Shown piece by piece: positions 42,730 through 51,300 of a stretch of DNA of 64,000 nt; within the stretch, counting starts at the first letter, position 1; every line of letters begins with the position of its first letter. The position numbers were made by a program, and so were the translations under genes. Source of the stretch: an uncultured Oscillospiraceae bacterium (GTDB lineage Bacteria > Bacillota > Clostridia > Oscillospirales > Acutalibacteraceae); NCBI GenBank assembly GCA_900547095.1, contig URFG01000001.1:186001-250000 (forward strand), read 5' to 3'. The notes under the pieces were generated by a model. It made no database searches, was not told where the DNA came from, and worked only from the letters and a program-made list of their open reading frames with translations.

Positions 42730-43017
42730 CAAAGGCTTTGAGAAAGACAAGTAGCATCGTACACGGCGGAACAGTGATCTGCGGGCAGTGGAAACGCAGG
42801 CGCACGCACCTTGTGAATAACACTTTTTAGCCGCAATCTGAAAAGCTTTTTGCTTATTAGGTGCGCCGTGAGCTTCGCGTTAAGAAGAAATCGGCTCAAT
42901 TTTGGCCGTAAAGAGGTCTTTTTGATATAAAAAGGCAATTTAGGTGGCACCGCGGATGATTTTTAAAGCGTCTTATCCGTCCTGAAATTTTAGGGCGGAT
43001 AACGGCGCTTTTATTAT
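42730..43017 (+). promoter_or_regulatory. T-box leader, asparagine specific
   Basis: A full T-box. Stem I closes by acaag/cttgt, followed on the 3' side by gaataacac, where AAC at 42819-42821 is the specifier codon for Asn and is followed by the usual purine. The T-box sequence taGGTGGCACCGCGG is at 42941-42955. A terminator (gcgtcttatccgtcct / agggcggataacggcgc plus T run) ends the leader. Uncharged tRNA-Asn would favour the antiterminator and expression of asnS and asnA. Confidence 0.92.
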
Positions 43018-43045
43018 TTTTATATTTAATTTCGGGAGGAAAATT

Positions 43046-44422
43046 ATGAAGCATACTGATATTTATGAAATTATGAAAAACCGTGAATTCGTAGGCAAAA
43101 ATGTCACTGTCTGCGGATGGGTAAGAACTTCGCGCGATTCTAAAAATATGGCATTTATCGAGCTTAACGACGGTACTACTCTTAAGCACCTGCAAATAGT
43201 TATAGATAAAAGCAAGCTTTCGGATATTTCCGAATATTTAAAGCTCGGCACTTCGCTTATGGTAGAGGGGCAGGCAGTCGAATCGGTAGTAGCTAAAGAC
43301 AGCGTTGAGATAAACGCCGAAAAGATAACCGTTTTAGGCGTATGCCCAGCCGATTACCCCCTGCAGAAAAAAAGGCACACCCTCGAATATTTGAGAACTA
43401 TCCCCGCTTTAAGGGTCAGAACCAACACTTTTAACGCGGTATTCCGCGTGCGCTCGGTGGTTTCAGCCGCTATTCACGAATTTTTCCAGAGCAGGCATTA
43501 CACCTATATACACACCCCATTAATAACCGCAAGCGACTGCGAGGGCGCAGGCGAGATGTTCAAGGTCACAACTATAGGTTTTTCAAAAGATTACAAGACA
43601 GAGGAAGAATATGAGGCGGCGGATTTCTTCGGAAGAAGAGCGGCGCTTTCGGTTTCCGGTCAGCTTGAGGGCGAGGTCGCCGCTATGGGACTCGGAAAAA
43701 TTTACACTTTCGGTCCCTCTTTCAGAGCGGAAAAGAGCAATACTCCCCGCCATGTTGCGGAGTTCTGGCATGTTGAGCCGGAAGTCGCTTTTGCGGAGCT
43801 CCCCGATATAATCGAAATAGCCGAGGATATGATAAAGTATATCATCAGTTCCGTGCTTGAAAAATGCCCCGATGAGCTTAAATTTTTCGACGCGCATTTT
43901 GAAAAAGGTCTTATAGAAAAATTAGAAACCGTTGCAAGCCACAATTTCGCGGTTATGACCTATACCGAGGCGATAGAAAAATTAAAGGCAAGCGGCGAGA
44001 ATTTCCAATATCCCGTTGAGTGGGGCTGCGATCTTATGACAGAGCACGAAAGATATATCTCGGAGGTTATATGCAAAAAGCCCGTATTTCTTACCGATTA
44101 TCCGAAAGAGATCAAGTCTTTCTATATGAAGCAGAACCCAGACGGCAAGACGGTCGCCGCAACCGATCTTTTAGTTCCCGGAGTGGGCGAGATAATCGGC
44201 TGTTCCGAAAGAGAAGCCGATCTTGATAAGCTGCTTGAGGCTATGAAAGCAAGAAATATGGATCTTGACGATTATAAGGATTATCTCTCGCTCAGAAAAT
44301 TCGGCTCTGTTCCGCACAGCGGATTCGGCTTGGGCCTTGAAAGAATAATTATGTATGTCACGGGAGTTTCGAATATCCGCGACGTTATTCTTTATCCGAG
44401 AACTGTAGGAAACATTTCGTGA
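43046..44422 (+). CDS. asnS: Asparaginyl-tRNA synthetase
   Basis: A 458-residue class IIb synthetase. The OB-fold anticodon-binding domain (about 15-105, VCGWVRTSRDSKNMAFIELNDG begins it) is followed by the catalytic core with motif 2 (FGPSFRAEKSNTPRH) and motif 3 (SGFGLGLERIIMY). It charges tRNA-Asn directly. The T-box with an AAC specifier agrees with AsnRS rather than AspRS. The gene is first in an operon with asnA, so both tRNA charging and asparagine synthesis respond to lack of charged tRNA-Asn. Confidence 0.98.
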   Translation: MKHTDIYEIMKNREFVGKNVTVCGWVRTSRDSKNMAFIELNDGTTLKHLQIVIDKSKLSDISEYLKLGTSLMVEGQAVESVVAKDSVEINAEKITVLGVCPADYPLQKKRHTLEYLRTIPALRVRTNTFNAVFRVRSVVSAAIHEFFQSRHYTYIHTPLITASDCEGAGEMFKVTTIGFSKDYKTEEEYEAADFFGRRAALSVSGQLEGEVAAMGLGKIYTFGPSFRAEKSNTPRHVAEFWHVEPEVAFAELPDIIEIAEDMIKYIISSVLEKCPDELKFFDAHFEKGLIEKLETVASHNFAVMTYTEAIEKLKASGENFQYPVEWGCDLMTEHERYISEVICKKPVFLTDYPKEIKSFYMKQNPDGKTVAATDLLVPGVGEIIGCSEREADLDKLLEAMKARNMDLDDYKDYLSLRKFGSVPHSGFGLGLERIIMYVTGVSNIRDVILYPRTVGNIS

Positions 44423-44434
44423 GGTAAAAGAAAA

Positions 44435-45424
44435 ATGGAAAAATATGTTTCAAAATTAAACGTGCTTGAAACGCAGAAAGCTATCCGCTCGCTAAGGCAT
44501 AGATTTGAGGAAAATTTGTGCGACGGTCTTAATTTAAACCGCGCCTCCGCTCCGCTCTTCGTTAAAAAAGGCAGCGGACTTAACGACGATTTAAACGGCG
44601 TCGAGCGCCCTGTCAGCTTTGATATTTTAGAAACCGGCGAAGAGGTCGAAGTGGTGCATTCCCTCGCCAAATGGAAAAGGTTTGCGCTTAAGAAGTACGG
44701 CTTTAAAATGCACACCGGCCTTTACACGGATATGAACGCTATCAGAAGAGATGAGCACTGCGATAATATTCACTCTCTTTATGTGGATCAGTGGGACTGG
44801 GAAAAGGTGATTTCCAAAGAAGACCGGAATATGGATTATCTTAAGGACACGGTCTACCGCATTTACAATGCTATTTTAAACACGGCTGACGGTATTGAAA
44901 GGCAGTACCCCGAGCTTGAAAATTATCTGCCGAGAAAGATAAAATTCGTTTCCACTTTCGAGCTTGAAGAAAAATATCCCGAGCTTTCGCCTAAAGAGAG
45001 GGAAAATGCGGCGGCAAAGGAATTCGGCGCTCTTTTCTTGACTCAGATAGGCGGCAGACTTAAAAACGGCGAAAAACACGACGGCAGAGCCCCCGATTAC
45101 GACGATTGGAGCTTAAACGGCGATATTATAGTTTATAATAAGGTAACAGACGCCGCTTTCGAAATTTCTTCAATGGGAATAAGAGTGGATAAAGAAAGCC
45201 TTTTAAAGCAATTAGAGGCGGAAAACGCGCTTGACAGGCTGAATTTTCCTTTCCACAAAGCGCTTGTAAACGGCGAATTGCCTTTTACTATCGGCGGAGG
45301 TATAGGACAATCGCGCCTTTGTATGCTTCTTCTTCAAAAGGCGCATATCGGCGAGGTGCATGCGTCGGTCTGGCCCGAAGAAGAAATAAAGAAATGCAAA
45401 GAAGAGAATATAGAATTGCTGTGA
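44435..45424 (+). CDS. asnA: Aspartate-ammonia ligase
   Basis: A 329-residue asparagine synthetase A, a class II synthetase-like fold. Typical segments are LNVLETQKAIRSLRH near the start, PLFVKKGSGLNDDLNG, LYTDMNAIRRDE, VDQWDWEKVI and the C-terminal TIGGGIGQSRLCMLLL. It makes asparagine from aspartate and ammonia with ATP. It follows asnS after 12 bases under the Asn T-box and ends at a terminator, so supply and use of asparagine are controlled together. Confidence 0.98.
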   Translation: MEKYVSKLNVLETQKAIRSLRHRFEENLCDGLNLNRASAPLFVKKGSGLNDDLNGVERPVSFDILETGEEVEVVHSLAKWKRFALKKYGFKMHTGLYTDMNAIRRDEHCDNIHSLYVDQWDWEKVISKEDRNMDYLKDTVYRIYNAILNTADGIERQYPELENYLPRKIKFVSTFELEEKYPELSPKERENAAAKEFGALFLTQIGGRLKNGEKHDGRAPDYDDWSLNGDIIVYNKVTDAAFEISSMGIRVDKESLLKQLEAENALDRLNFPFHKALVNGELPFTIGGGIGQSRLCMLLLQKAHIGEVHASVWPEEEIKKCKEENIELL

Positions 45425-45432
45425 TTTATATC

Positions 45433-45456
45433 GGCTCCCTGTGAACGGGGAGCCTT
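45433..45456 (+). terminator. Terminator after asnA
   Basis: Hairpin ggctccct / ggggagcc with six-base loop followed by a T-rich tail. Confidence 0.85.
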
Positions 45457-45462
45457 AAGTTT

Positions 45463-46617
45463 TTAATTTAAAATATTATTTATTCCTTTTTCAAGATCAG
45501 AGATTTTATTATCGCTTTCGGTATTCAGGTTTGAAAATGTTTCATTTAAAGTTATCAAAGCCGCATTTGCGTATTCTTTTAGCTCCGCCGCACTTTTTGC
45601 GGCGGATTTTGCCTGTTCTTCACCGCTTTTTGCAAGCTTAATGCAAAGCTCTGATTTTTGAAGCATAATTTGCGCATTTAAAGCTTCTTTTGAATTAATC
45701 GATTTTAAAATCTCGCTGTAGTTTTCCTTAGTAAGCTTAATATTTGCTCCGCTTTCTTCTATAAGCTTTTGAGCCTTTGATAATTCGCCTGAAAACCCGC
45801 TTTCAAGCTCTTTTCTTAAATTTTCGGCTTTTAAAGCCGAATCAAGCGCGGATTTTTCCTGAGTTTCGGCAAAATCATATAATTCGGTTAATTTTTTTTC
45901 GCTTTTTTCACCCTCGGCGTTTAAGTTTTTTAAATATTCGCGTAAAGCCGCGATTAAGTTTTCTTTTAAAGCGGTAACTTTTTTTACAGTGCTTTTCTTT
46001 GCCCCGTCAAAAGCGCCGCTTACCGACAGAGCAATAAAGCTTATGTCCGCGCAGTCCTCTTTGATATCCGCCGAAATCGAAAAATCTCCGCTTTTTTCAC
46101 CGCCCGTGATAAAAAATCCCGCGGTTCCCATCTTCCCGCTTATATCAAAAATTTTTGCGTTTTCCGCTTTTATATTTTCGGTTTCCCCTCCGAGGATCAG
46201 CGCATAGGCGATAATATCGCCGCCGGCTGAATTCTCTTTTTCTTTGAGTCTGCAATTAAGCTTAAGCTTGCCGGGCCCCTCCAATTTATCGACAAGAAAA
46301 CCCTCGCCGTCAATGCTTGCCTCGAATATAAGACTTACGGGGCTTTCTTTTTTATCGTTTAAAAACTCGGCCTTTGTTCCGCTTTTTTGCATTTTAGGCA
46401 CAAAAAAGTTAATCTTATCGGTATTTTCGCTTGTATTTAAAAATATCACATTAAAAGAGCCCGAATTTTCGTCACTTTCTTTTTGCACATTTAATTTTTG
46501 ATCGGTGCTTTTTAGCTTTGTTTTTTCCGTTTTTTCTTTTCCGCCTGCAAAAGCGCAGGAAACGGCAGTCAGCGCAACAAACAAAAAAGCAAATATCTTC
46601 TTTTTTATAATTCTCAC
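45463..46617 (-). CDS. Secreted coiled-coil protein of unknown function
   Basis: A 384-residue exported protein. A hydrophobic signal (IFAFLFVALTAVSCAFA) could be cleaved by signal peptidase I, or as a lipoprotein at VSC. Residues about 50-205 form a beta-rich domain I do not recognise (Gly/Asp rich, for example GGDIIAYALILGGETEN). Residues about 215-384 are Ala/Lys/Glu/Leu-rich and strongly helical, probably coiled coil. The only in-frame start is a GTG at 46617 that lies close to the GGGAAG site, so the exact start is uncertain. It is downstream of the LTA-synthase-like gene, separated by a terminator hairpin. A structural wall or surface role is possible; nothing confirms it. Confidence 0.65.
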   Translation of the reverse strand: MRIIKKKIFAFLFVALTAVSCAFAGGKEKTEKTKLKSTDQKLNVQKESDENSGSFNVIFLNTSENTDKINFFVPKMQKSGTKAEFLNDKKESPVSLIFEASIDGEGFLVDKLEGPGKLKLNCRLKEKENSAGGDIIAYALILGGETENIKAENAKIFDISGKMGTAGFFITGGEKSGDFSISADIKEDCADISFIALSVSGAFDGAKKSTVKKVTALKENLIAALREYLKNLNAEGEKSEKKLTELYDFAETQEKSALDSALKAENLRKELESGFSGELSKAQKLIEESGANIKLTKENYSEILKSINSKEALNAQIMLQKSELCIKLAKSGEEQAKSAAKSAAELKEYANAALITLNETFSNLNTESDNKISDLEKGINNILN

Positions 46618-46633
46618 CTTCCCGGGATAATAT

Positions 46634-46666
46634 TATGCCCCCAAACCGAATCGGTTTGGGGGCATA
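46634..46666 (-). terminator. Terminator after the LTA-synthase-like gene
   Basis: Perfect 16-bp stem tatgcccccaaaccga with a one-base spacer; on the minus strand it is preceded by the gene's end at 46678. Confidence 0.85.
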
Positions 46667-46677
46667 AATAAAATTTT

Positions 46678-48108
46678 TTATAATTCTTTATAATATCGCG
46701 AATTTTTCGAAAGCTCAATTGAGAGTTTTTTAATTCCGTATTTCTCGGCAAGTGTTTTTTCGCCTGAAAAAAGATCGGTTCCTAATCCTAACCTCGCTCC
46801 TTTTATCTCACAGCCGAGAGCCGAAAGGACCGTCGGGTACATATCAAGTGTGGTAAAAGTTCGGTTTTTGATATTTGTTTTTTCTTTATCCGAATTTATA
46901 ATGCAGTTATAAACCCGCCTTGAATAATCTTTATCGACATTTCTTTCAATATATTCGTTTGCCATTGAGGTGTGATCGCCTGTTATCACTATCACCGTGT
47001 CCTTATAAAAATCCTGCTCTTTTATCCATTCGATAAATTTATTTACCTGCCTTGAAGAGCACTTAAGCACGGTGTCATATTTCTCTTTGCCGTCGTTTTC
47101 ACATTCGCTGCACAGGTATCCGTCGCGGTGGTGCGTGTCGGAAGTCAGCATATAAAAGGCAAAAGGCGCGTTTTCTTTTGATTTTTTTAAGAGAACTTCC
47201 TTTGCATATTCAAATAGTTTTGAGTCCTCAAATCCCCAGTTTACTTTGTAGCCTTTTTCGATTATACCGTCTTTTAGGGCGGTGTCATAATCGTAAAATT
47301 CGTGCACGCCGTGGGTTTCAAAAAGCTTTTGCCTCAGACCGTATTCCATAGGCGAGCCCACCATTACCGACTGCGAATAACCGTTTTCCTTTAAAATATC
47401 GTTTATCGTCAGTGTGTTTTTAATCGGAGCGGAAAAATCGACCGAATTATTAATACCTATCTTCATCTGCGCGCCCGAAGTGTAAGCCGTGAGCGCGGCG
47501 GTGGTCCAGGTGCAGCCGGGCATTGCGTACCCTCCTCCGAAACCCGGATTATCGGAAAAATTGATATTTTTTAAAGCCTGCTCATAAAGCTCATCGATAT
47601 CCCCTGTTTCGAGCGCTCCGCCCTGCTTTAAAGAGGCAAAGGTCGTTTCCATTGACTCTAAGAAAATATGTATAAGATTTTTCTTTGTTTCGGGGAAAGT
47701 GATATTATTTGTATCGGTTTTAACAAATTCGGTTTCATAGATATCCGAATAGCTTAGCCTATCGATAATAAATCCGGAAAGCCCCGCATAGGTGCAGGCA
47801 GAAATCAGCATTACAATACTTAAAATCAGCGATACCGCTTTTATAAGCCTTTGCTTTGTTTTTATCAAGACAGCCGAAATTACAAGCACTGCCGAAATAA
47901 GCCCCGCCGGCAAAAAGGCATAAAGAAAATAAAGCTTGAAAAACACAGGATTGGAGCCCTCCGTGCCTGCAATAAGCGTGAACACGACCGAGTCAAACCC
48001 CGTTCTGCCGAAAATTTTTATATACCACACCGCGCTGCACAAAACAAGCACGGAAAATGAAAGCAATATCAAAAGAAAAATTTTAGATCGGTTTTTACTT
48101 TTTGCCAA
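46678..48108 (-). CDS. LTA synthase-like sulfatase-family phosphoglycerol transferase
   Basis: A 476-residue membrane enzyme with about four N-terminal hydrophobic segments (within residues 1-130) and an extracellular alkaline-phosphatase-superfamily domain. IHIFLESMETTF and GCTWTTAALTAYTSG contain the metal-binding Glu and the catalytic Thr of LtaS-type enzymes; VIVITGDHTS holds the later metal ligands. Such enzymes add glycerol phosphate to lipid anchors or modify surface glycans. Other sulfatase-fold substrates remain possible. The start is a TTG at 48108 placed eight bases after GGAGG; the upstream ATG at 48135 would place this site inside the gene. It is monocistronic. Confidence 0.88.
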   Translation of the reverse strand: MAKSKNRSKIFLLILLSFSVLVLCSAVWYIKIFGRTGFDSVVFTLIAGTEGSNPVFFKLYFLYAFLPAGLISAVLVISAVLIKTKQRLIKAVSLILSIVMLISACTYAGLSGFIIDRLSYSDIYETEFVKTDTNNITFPETKKNLIHIFLESMETTFASLKQGGALETGDIDELYEQALKNINFSDNPGFGGGYAMPGCTWTTAALTAYTSGAQMKIGINNSVDFSAPIKNTLTINDILKENGYSQSVMVGSPMEYGLRQKLFETHGVHEFYDYDTALKDGIIEKGYKVNWGFEDSKLFEYAKEVLLKKSKENAPFAFYMLTSDTHHRDGYLCSECENDGKEKYDTVLKCSSRQVNKFIEWIKEQDFYKDTVIVITGDHTSMANEYIERNVDKDYSRRVYNCIINSDKEKTNIKNRTFTTLDMYPTVLSALGCEIKGARLGLGTDLFSGEKTLAEKYGIKKLSIELSKNSRYYKEL

Positions 48109-48182
48109 AGCAAATTCCTCCTTTTTTAACAACAATAATATTACATCATTTTAATAAAAATTTCAAGTCCGCTAAATTAAAA

Positions 48183-48204
48183 GCCCTCCCCTTAAAGGGG
48201 AGGA
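48183..48204 (-). terminator. Terminator after prfC
   Basis: Hairpin ccctcccctt / aaggggagg, about 38 bases beyond the prfC stop, followed on the minus strand by a short T run. Confidence 0.75.
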
Positions 48205-48241
48205 ACTATGAGTGGCAGGGTTTGATGAATTTCTGCAATTT

Positions 48242-49831
48242 TTATTCCTTACTGAAATCTTCCAAAACGAGGCCCTCGTTTTTATCGAGCGCCCATTTGA
48301 TATTCCAATCGCTTGTGAAAATAAGCAGGTCGTTTCCTTTAAAATCCTGCACCCACTTTGTATCGGAGGTGAGATTGAGGTCCTTAACCTCGCAATTTTT
48401 TTCTTTTATCCAGCGGATGAAAGAAAAGGGTAAATTATTTCTTATAACATCGACATTGTACTCGTTTTTAAGCCTGTATTCAAGCACTTCAAACTGCAAA
48501 ACTCCTACAACTCCGACAATTACTCTTTCCATTCCCGAATCCGGCTCGTGAAATATCTGAATAGCGCCCTCCTGCGCAATCTGCTCGACACCTTTTACAA
48601 ACTGCTTCCTTTTAAGGCTGTCCCTATGCTCTATCACGGCGAAATGCTCGGGTGCAAAAGTGGGGATACCCTCAAATTCCACCTTATGCTTTATTTCGCA
48701 GACAGTATCTCCGATAGAAAAAATTCCGGGATCGAAAACTCCGATAATATCGCCTGCATACGCCTCGTTTATAACCTGCCTGTCGGAAGCCATAAGCTGG
48801 GTGGGCTGAGAGAGCCTGAGCGACCTTTTGCCCTGGATATGGTAATATTCCTTATCCCTTTCAAATTTTCCCGAGCAGATACGCATAAATGTCATTCTGT
48901 CGCGGTGAGCCTTATTCATATTCGCCTGAATTTTGAATACAAACGCCGAAAAATCCTCGCTTACAGGCTCAATTTTGCCCTCTTTGCTCTTTCTTTCAAG
49001 CGGAGGAGCGGCAAGATCGATAAAATAATCCAAAAACGGCTCAACTCCGAAATTTGTGAGCGCCGAGCCGAAAAATACGGGTGTGAGCGTTCCGTTTTTA
49101 ACCTTTTCGATATCGAAATCAAAGCTTGCGCCGTCTAAAAGCTCTATCTGATCTACAAGCTCTTTTCTCTGATATTCGCCTATTAATTCGTCTAAAGTGT
49201 CCGTATCGGTAATATCGCAGGAAACGGAACTTATTTTTTCCTGACCTCTGTGGAACTCGTTGAAAGCCATTATCTGCCTTTTGTTCCTGTCAAAAACTCC
49301 TTTAAAGCTTACTCCGCAGCCGATAGGCCAGTTCATAGGATAAGTTCCTATGCCGAATTCCTTTTCAAGCTCGTCGATAAGCTCAAAAGGATCCCTTGCC
49401 TCGCGGTCGAGCTTATTTATAAAAGTAAATATCGGGATATGGCGCATTGCGGTGACTTTAAAAAGCTTTCTCGTCTGCGGCTCGATACCCTTTGCCGCGT
49501 CTATCACCATTACAACGCTATCCGCCGCCATGAGCGTTCTGTAAGTATCCTCGGAAAAGTCCTGATGTCCGGGGGTGTCAAGAATGTTTATACAGCAACC
49601 CTTGTATTCAAACTGCATAACGGAAGAGGTAATGGAAATTCCGCGCTGTTTTTCAAGCTCCATCCAGTCCGAAACCGCGTGCTTTGCGGTCGCTTTGCCC
49701 TTTACCGAGCCCGCCGTTTTTATCGCTCCGGAGTAAAGCAGGAGCTTTTCAGTCAGCGTGGTTTTACCCGCGTCAGGGTGGGATATTATCGCAAATGTCC
49801 GTCTGCGGTTGATTTCTTCTTTTAAAGTCAC
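48242..49831 (-). CDS. prfC: Peptide chain release factor 3
   Basis: A 529-residue translational GTPase. G1 is SHPDAGKTTLTEK, then RGISITSS (G2), DTPGHQDFSEDTYRT (G3), NKLDREARDPFEL (G4). The RF3-specific C-terminal domains end as usual. RF3 recycles RF1/RF2 after peptide release. The start is a GTG at 49831 that overlaps the stop of the peptidase gene (GTGA), so prfC is the last gene of a four-gene coupled operon. That coupling to a kinase-RRE-peptidase cassette is unusual and has no obvious functional reason. Confidence 0.97.
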   Translation of the reverse strand: MTLKEEINRRRTFAIISHPDAGKTTLTEKLLLYSGAIKTAGSVKGKATAKHAVSDWMELEKQRGISITSSVMQFEYKGCCINILDTPGHQDFSEDTYRTLMAADSVVMVIDAAKGIEPQTRKLFKVTAMRHIPIFTFINKLDREARDPFELIDELEKEFGIGTYPMNWPIGCGVSFKGVFDRNKRQIMAFNEFHRGQEKISSVSCDITDTDTLDELIGEYQRKELVDQIELLDGASFDFDIEKVKNGTLTPVFFGSALTNFGVEPFLDYFIDLAAPPLERKSKEGKIEPVSEDFSAFVFKIQANMNKAHRDRMTFMRICSGKFERDKEYYHIQGKRSLRLSQPTQLMASDRQVINEAYAGDIIGVFDPGIFSIGDTVCEIKHKVEFEGIPTFAPEHFAVIEHRDSLKRKQFVKGVEQIAQEGAIQIFHEPDSGMERVIVGVVGVLQFEVLEYRLKNEYNVDVIRNNLPFSFIRWIKEKNCEVKDLNLTSDTKWVQDFKGNDLLIFTSDWNIKWALDKNEGLVLEDFSKE

Positions 49832-50271
49832 TTAAAAAAATCCTTCCGTTTTAATTTTAAAAGCTTGCTGTAAATAAATTTGAGAGGGAAAAAAAGGGTG
49901 TTTAAAAAAGGATATATCCGTCTTAAATAAAGGGATTTTTCTATTTCTTTATACTTCCCGTTTTTTATAACCGCTTTAAGCTCTCCTATTATATCCGTAT
50001 TCTTTACGCCGTACTCATAAAAGGCGTTGTTATCGCCGCGCATAATATATTCATCGCCCGAAATTCTGCGGATTCTGTGCAGGATAAGAATACCGTTTTT
50101 CTTAAATAAAACCACGGAATTCTTTTTAGGGCTTTTATCCGCTTTTTTAAGGACTGCCAAGTCCTTTTCTGAGTTTATAAGCGGCCGCATACTCGCGCCC
50201 TTTGTTTTCACAAAGACCGCGTCTTCATATTTAAGCCTTTCCTCGGCGGTGCTTAGATCGTTTATATTCAT
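49828..50271 (-). CDS. SipW-like S24/S26 signal-peptidase-type protein
   Basis: A 147-residue protein with the catalytic serine motif KGASMRPLI (Ser27), a following VVLFKKNGILILHRIRRI with His65, and EYIMRGDNN. The Ser-His arrangement is that of SipW/archaeal-type signal peptidases. There is no N-terminal membrane helix; a hydrophobic stretch at about 120-138 may bind the membrane. Such proteins cut leader peptides or precursors. It overlaps the PqqD-like gene and prfC by four bases each. Next to an RRE and a kinase-like gene, it could process a modified peptide encoded elsewhere; this is inference. Confidence 0.8.
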   Translation of the reverse strand: MNINDLSTAEERLKYEDAVFVKTKGASMRPLINSEKDLAVLKKADKSPKKNSVVLFKKNGILILHRIRRISGDEYIMRGDNNAFYEYGVKNTDIIGELKAVIKNGKYKEIEKSLYLRRIYPFLNTLFFPLKFIYSKLLKLKRKDFFK

Positions 50272-50531
50272 TCGAGCAGATCCTCGCGCTTTAAAGCATT
50301 TAAAATATCGCTCACTGATTTTGCCGCGTCCGGCTCAGTAACATCATATTCCTTTAAAAGCGAGGATATCAAAGCTTTCTCGTCTGTTTCCTTTAAAAGC
50401 GCGCGGAAGATAAAAGCGCCTGTTTCATTTAAGGATATCACCTTATCCTTTGCGCCGTTTTCCTTCCCGACTGCGGCGGCGATATATTCGCCCCCCACTT
50501 TATTTACCGTAAATTTATACTTAAGCTTCAT
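50268..50531 (-). CDS. PqqD-like protein (RiPP recognition element)
   Basis: An 87-residue protein of the PqqD family. VISLNETGAFIFRALL at about 32-47 is the family signature, followed by DEKALISSLLKEYDVTEPDAAKSV and a final helix. PqqD-type domains bind leader peptides and hand them to modifying enzymes. The ATG has a GAGGAAAAG site and overlaps the kinase stop (ATGA). It is flanked by a kinase-like and a peptidase-like gene; no radical SAM enzyme or precursor peptide gene is seen nearby. The family call is strong, the role in this cell is not known. Confidence 0.88.
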   Translation of the reverse strand: MKLKYKFTVNKVGGEYIAAAVGKENGAKDKVISLNETGAFIFRALLKETDEKALISSLLKEYDVTEPDAAKSVSDILNALKREDLLE

Positions 50532-51232
50532 ATCTTTTCCTCTTTAAAAATAGAATTGTAAGCGCACTTTGCCGAATTTTCATCGGTATTGCAGAAAATA
50601 TCGTAAAACTCGCTTTTTTCTAAGAATTTATCGAGCAGCGAAAAGGTGAGATTTGAAAGCTCTTCGTTTTGCGGGATATAAATTCTGTTTAAAAGCTCCC
50701 TTAAAGCCGCTTTTTTTGATATTTTGAGCGTTTTGTTTTCTTTTGCTCTTTTAATAAAGCAGACAGCACTAAGCTCGCATTTATCAGTGCCTTTAAGCTT
50801 TTCTTTTCCGCACCAGGGGGTGGGATAAGCGAAAAATTTTCCGCTTTCAAGCCTTATAAGCGGCTTATCGCCGTTTACGATTCTTACTCTTTTTTTAAAA
50901 GCCTTTATCCAGTTTTGCATATGGGTGGTTTTTCCCGTGCCGCTCGAGGCAGTAAAAGCAATTCCCTTGTTATCCGCCTCTATCACCGCCGCGTGCATTA
51001 AAAATGCGCCGTACATCGGGGCGATTTCCGATATTTTTCTGTAAAGAGCGGTGATTTCAAGCATTTTGCGGTCAAAACAACCGGAAATTTCCGATTCTCT
51101 TTTAAAATCCGCTTCGCTCAACCTTAAAGTTTCTTCAGGCTCCTTATCGGATGAAAAATCCTTTAAAAAAAGCTTTGTGGAATCTAAAATTCCCTCAATT
51201 TCAAAGCAGATCCCCGCAAACTCGCAAATCAA
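50528..51232 (-). CDS. HPr-kinase-like P-loop protein
   Basis: A 234-residue protein with Walker A in GIAFTASSGTGKTTHMQ at about 90-106 and RIVNGDKPLIRLESGKFF, a pattern typical of HprK/PEPCK-related kinases found next to PqqD proteins. In lasso-peptide clusters such kinases phosphorylate the precursor peptide at its end. The start is a TTG at 51232 with a GGTGA site. A promoter (TTGCTT, 17 bases, TATAAT) is about 40 bases upstream. It is the first gene of the operon with the RRE, the peptidase and prfC. The substrate is not visible. Confidence 0.75.
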   Translation of the reverse strand: MICEFAGICFEIEGILDSTKLFLKDFSSDKEPEETLRLSEADFKRESEISGCFDRKMLEITALYRKISEIAPMYGAFLMHAAVIEADNKGIAFTASSGTGKTTHMQNWIKAFKKRVRIVNGDKPLIRLESGKFFAYPTPWCGKEKLKGTDKCELSAVCFIKRAKENKTLKISKKAALRELLNRIYIPQNEELSNLTFSLLDKFLEKSEFYDIFCNTDENSAKCAYNSIFKEEKI

Positions 51233-51268
51233 TTATCTTCACCGCCTAATTTAAAATACATTAAATTA

Positions 51269-51300
51269 TACCATATTTTATCCTTTAAAGCAACTAAAAA
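51269..51300 (-). promoter_or_regulatory. Promoter of the kinase-RRE-peptidase-prfC operon
   Basis: On the minus strand TTGCTT is followed after 17 bases by TATAAT, about 40 bases before the TTG start at 51232. The space to that start holds no extra small gene. Confidence 0.65.

Noticed and set aside
48548..49825. Two plus-strand frames of about 190 residues inside prfC
   Set aside because: They lie antisense to RF3, which has all expected motifs; composition is shadow-like.
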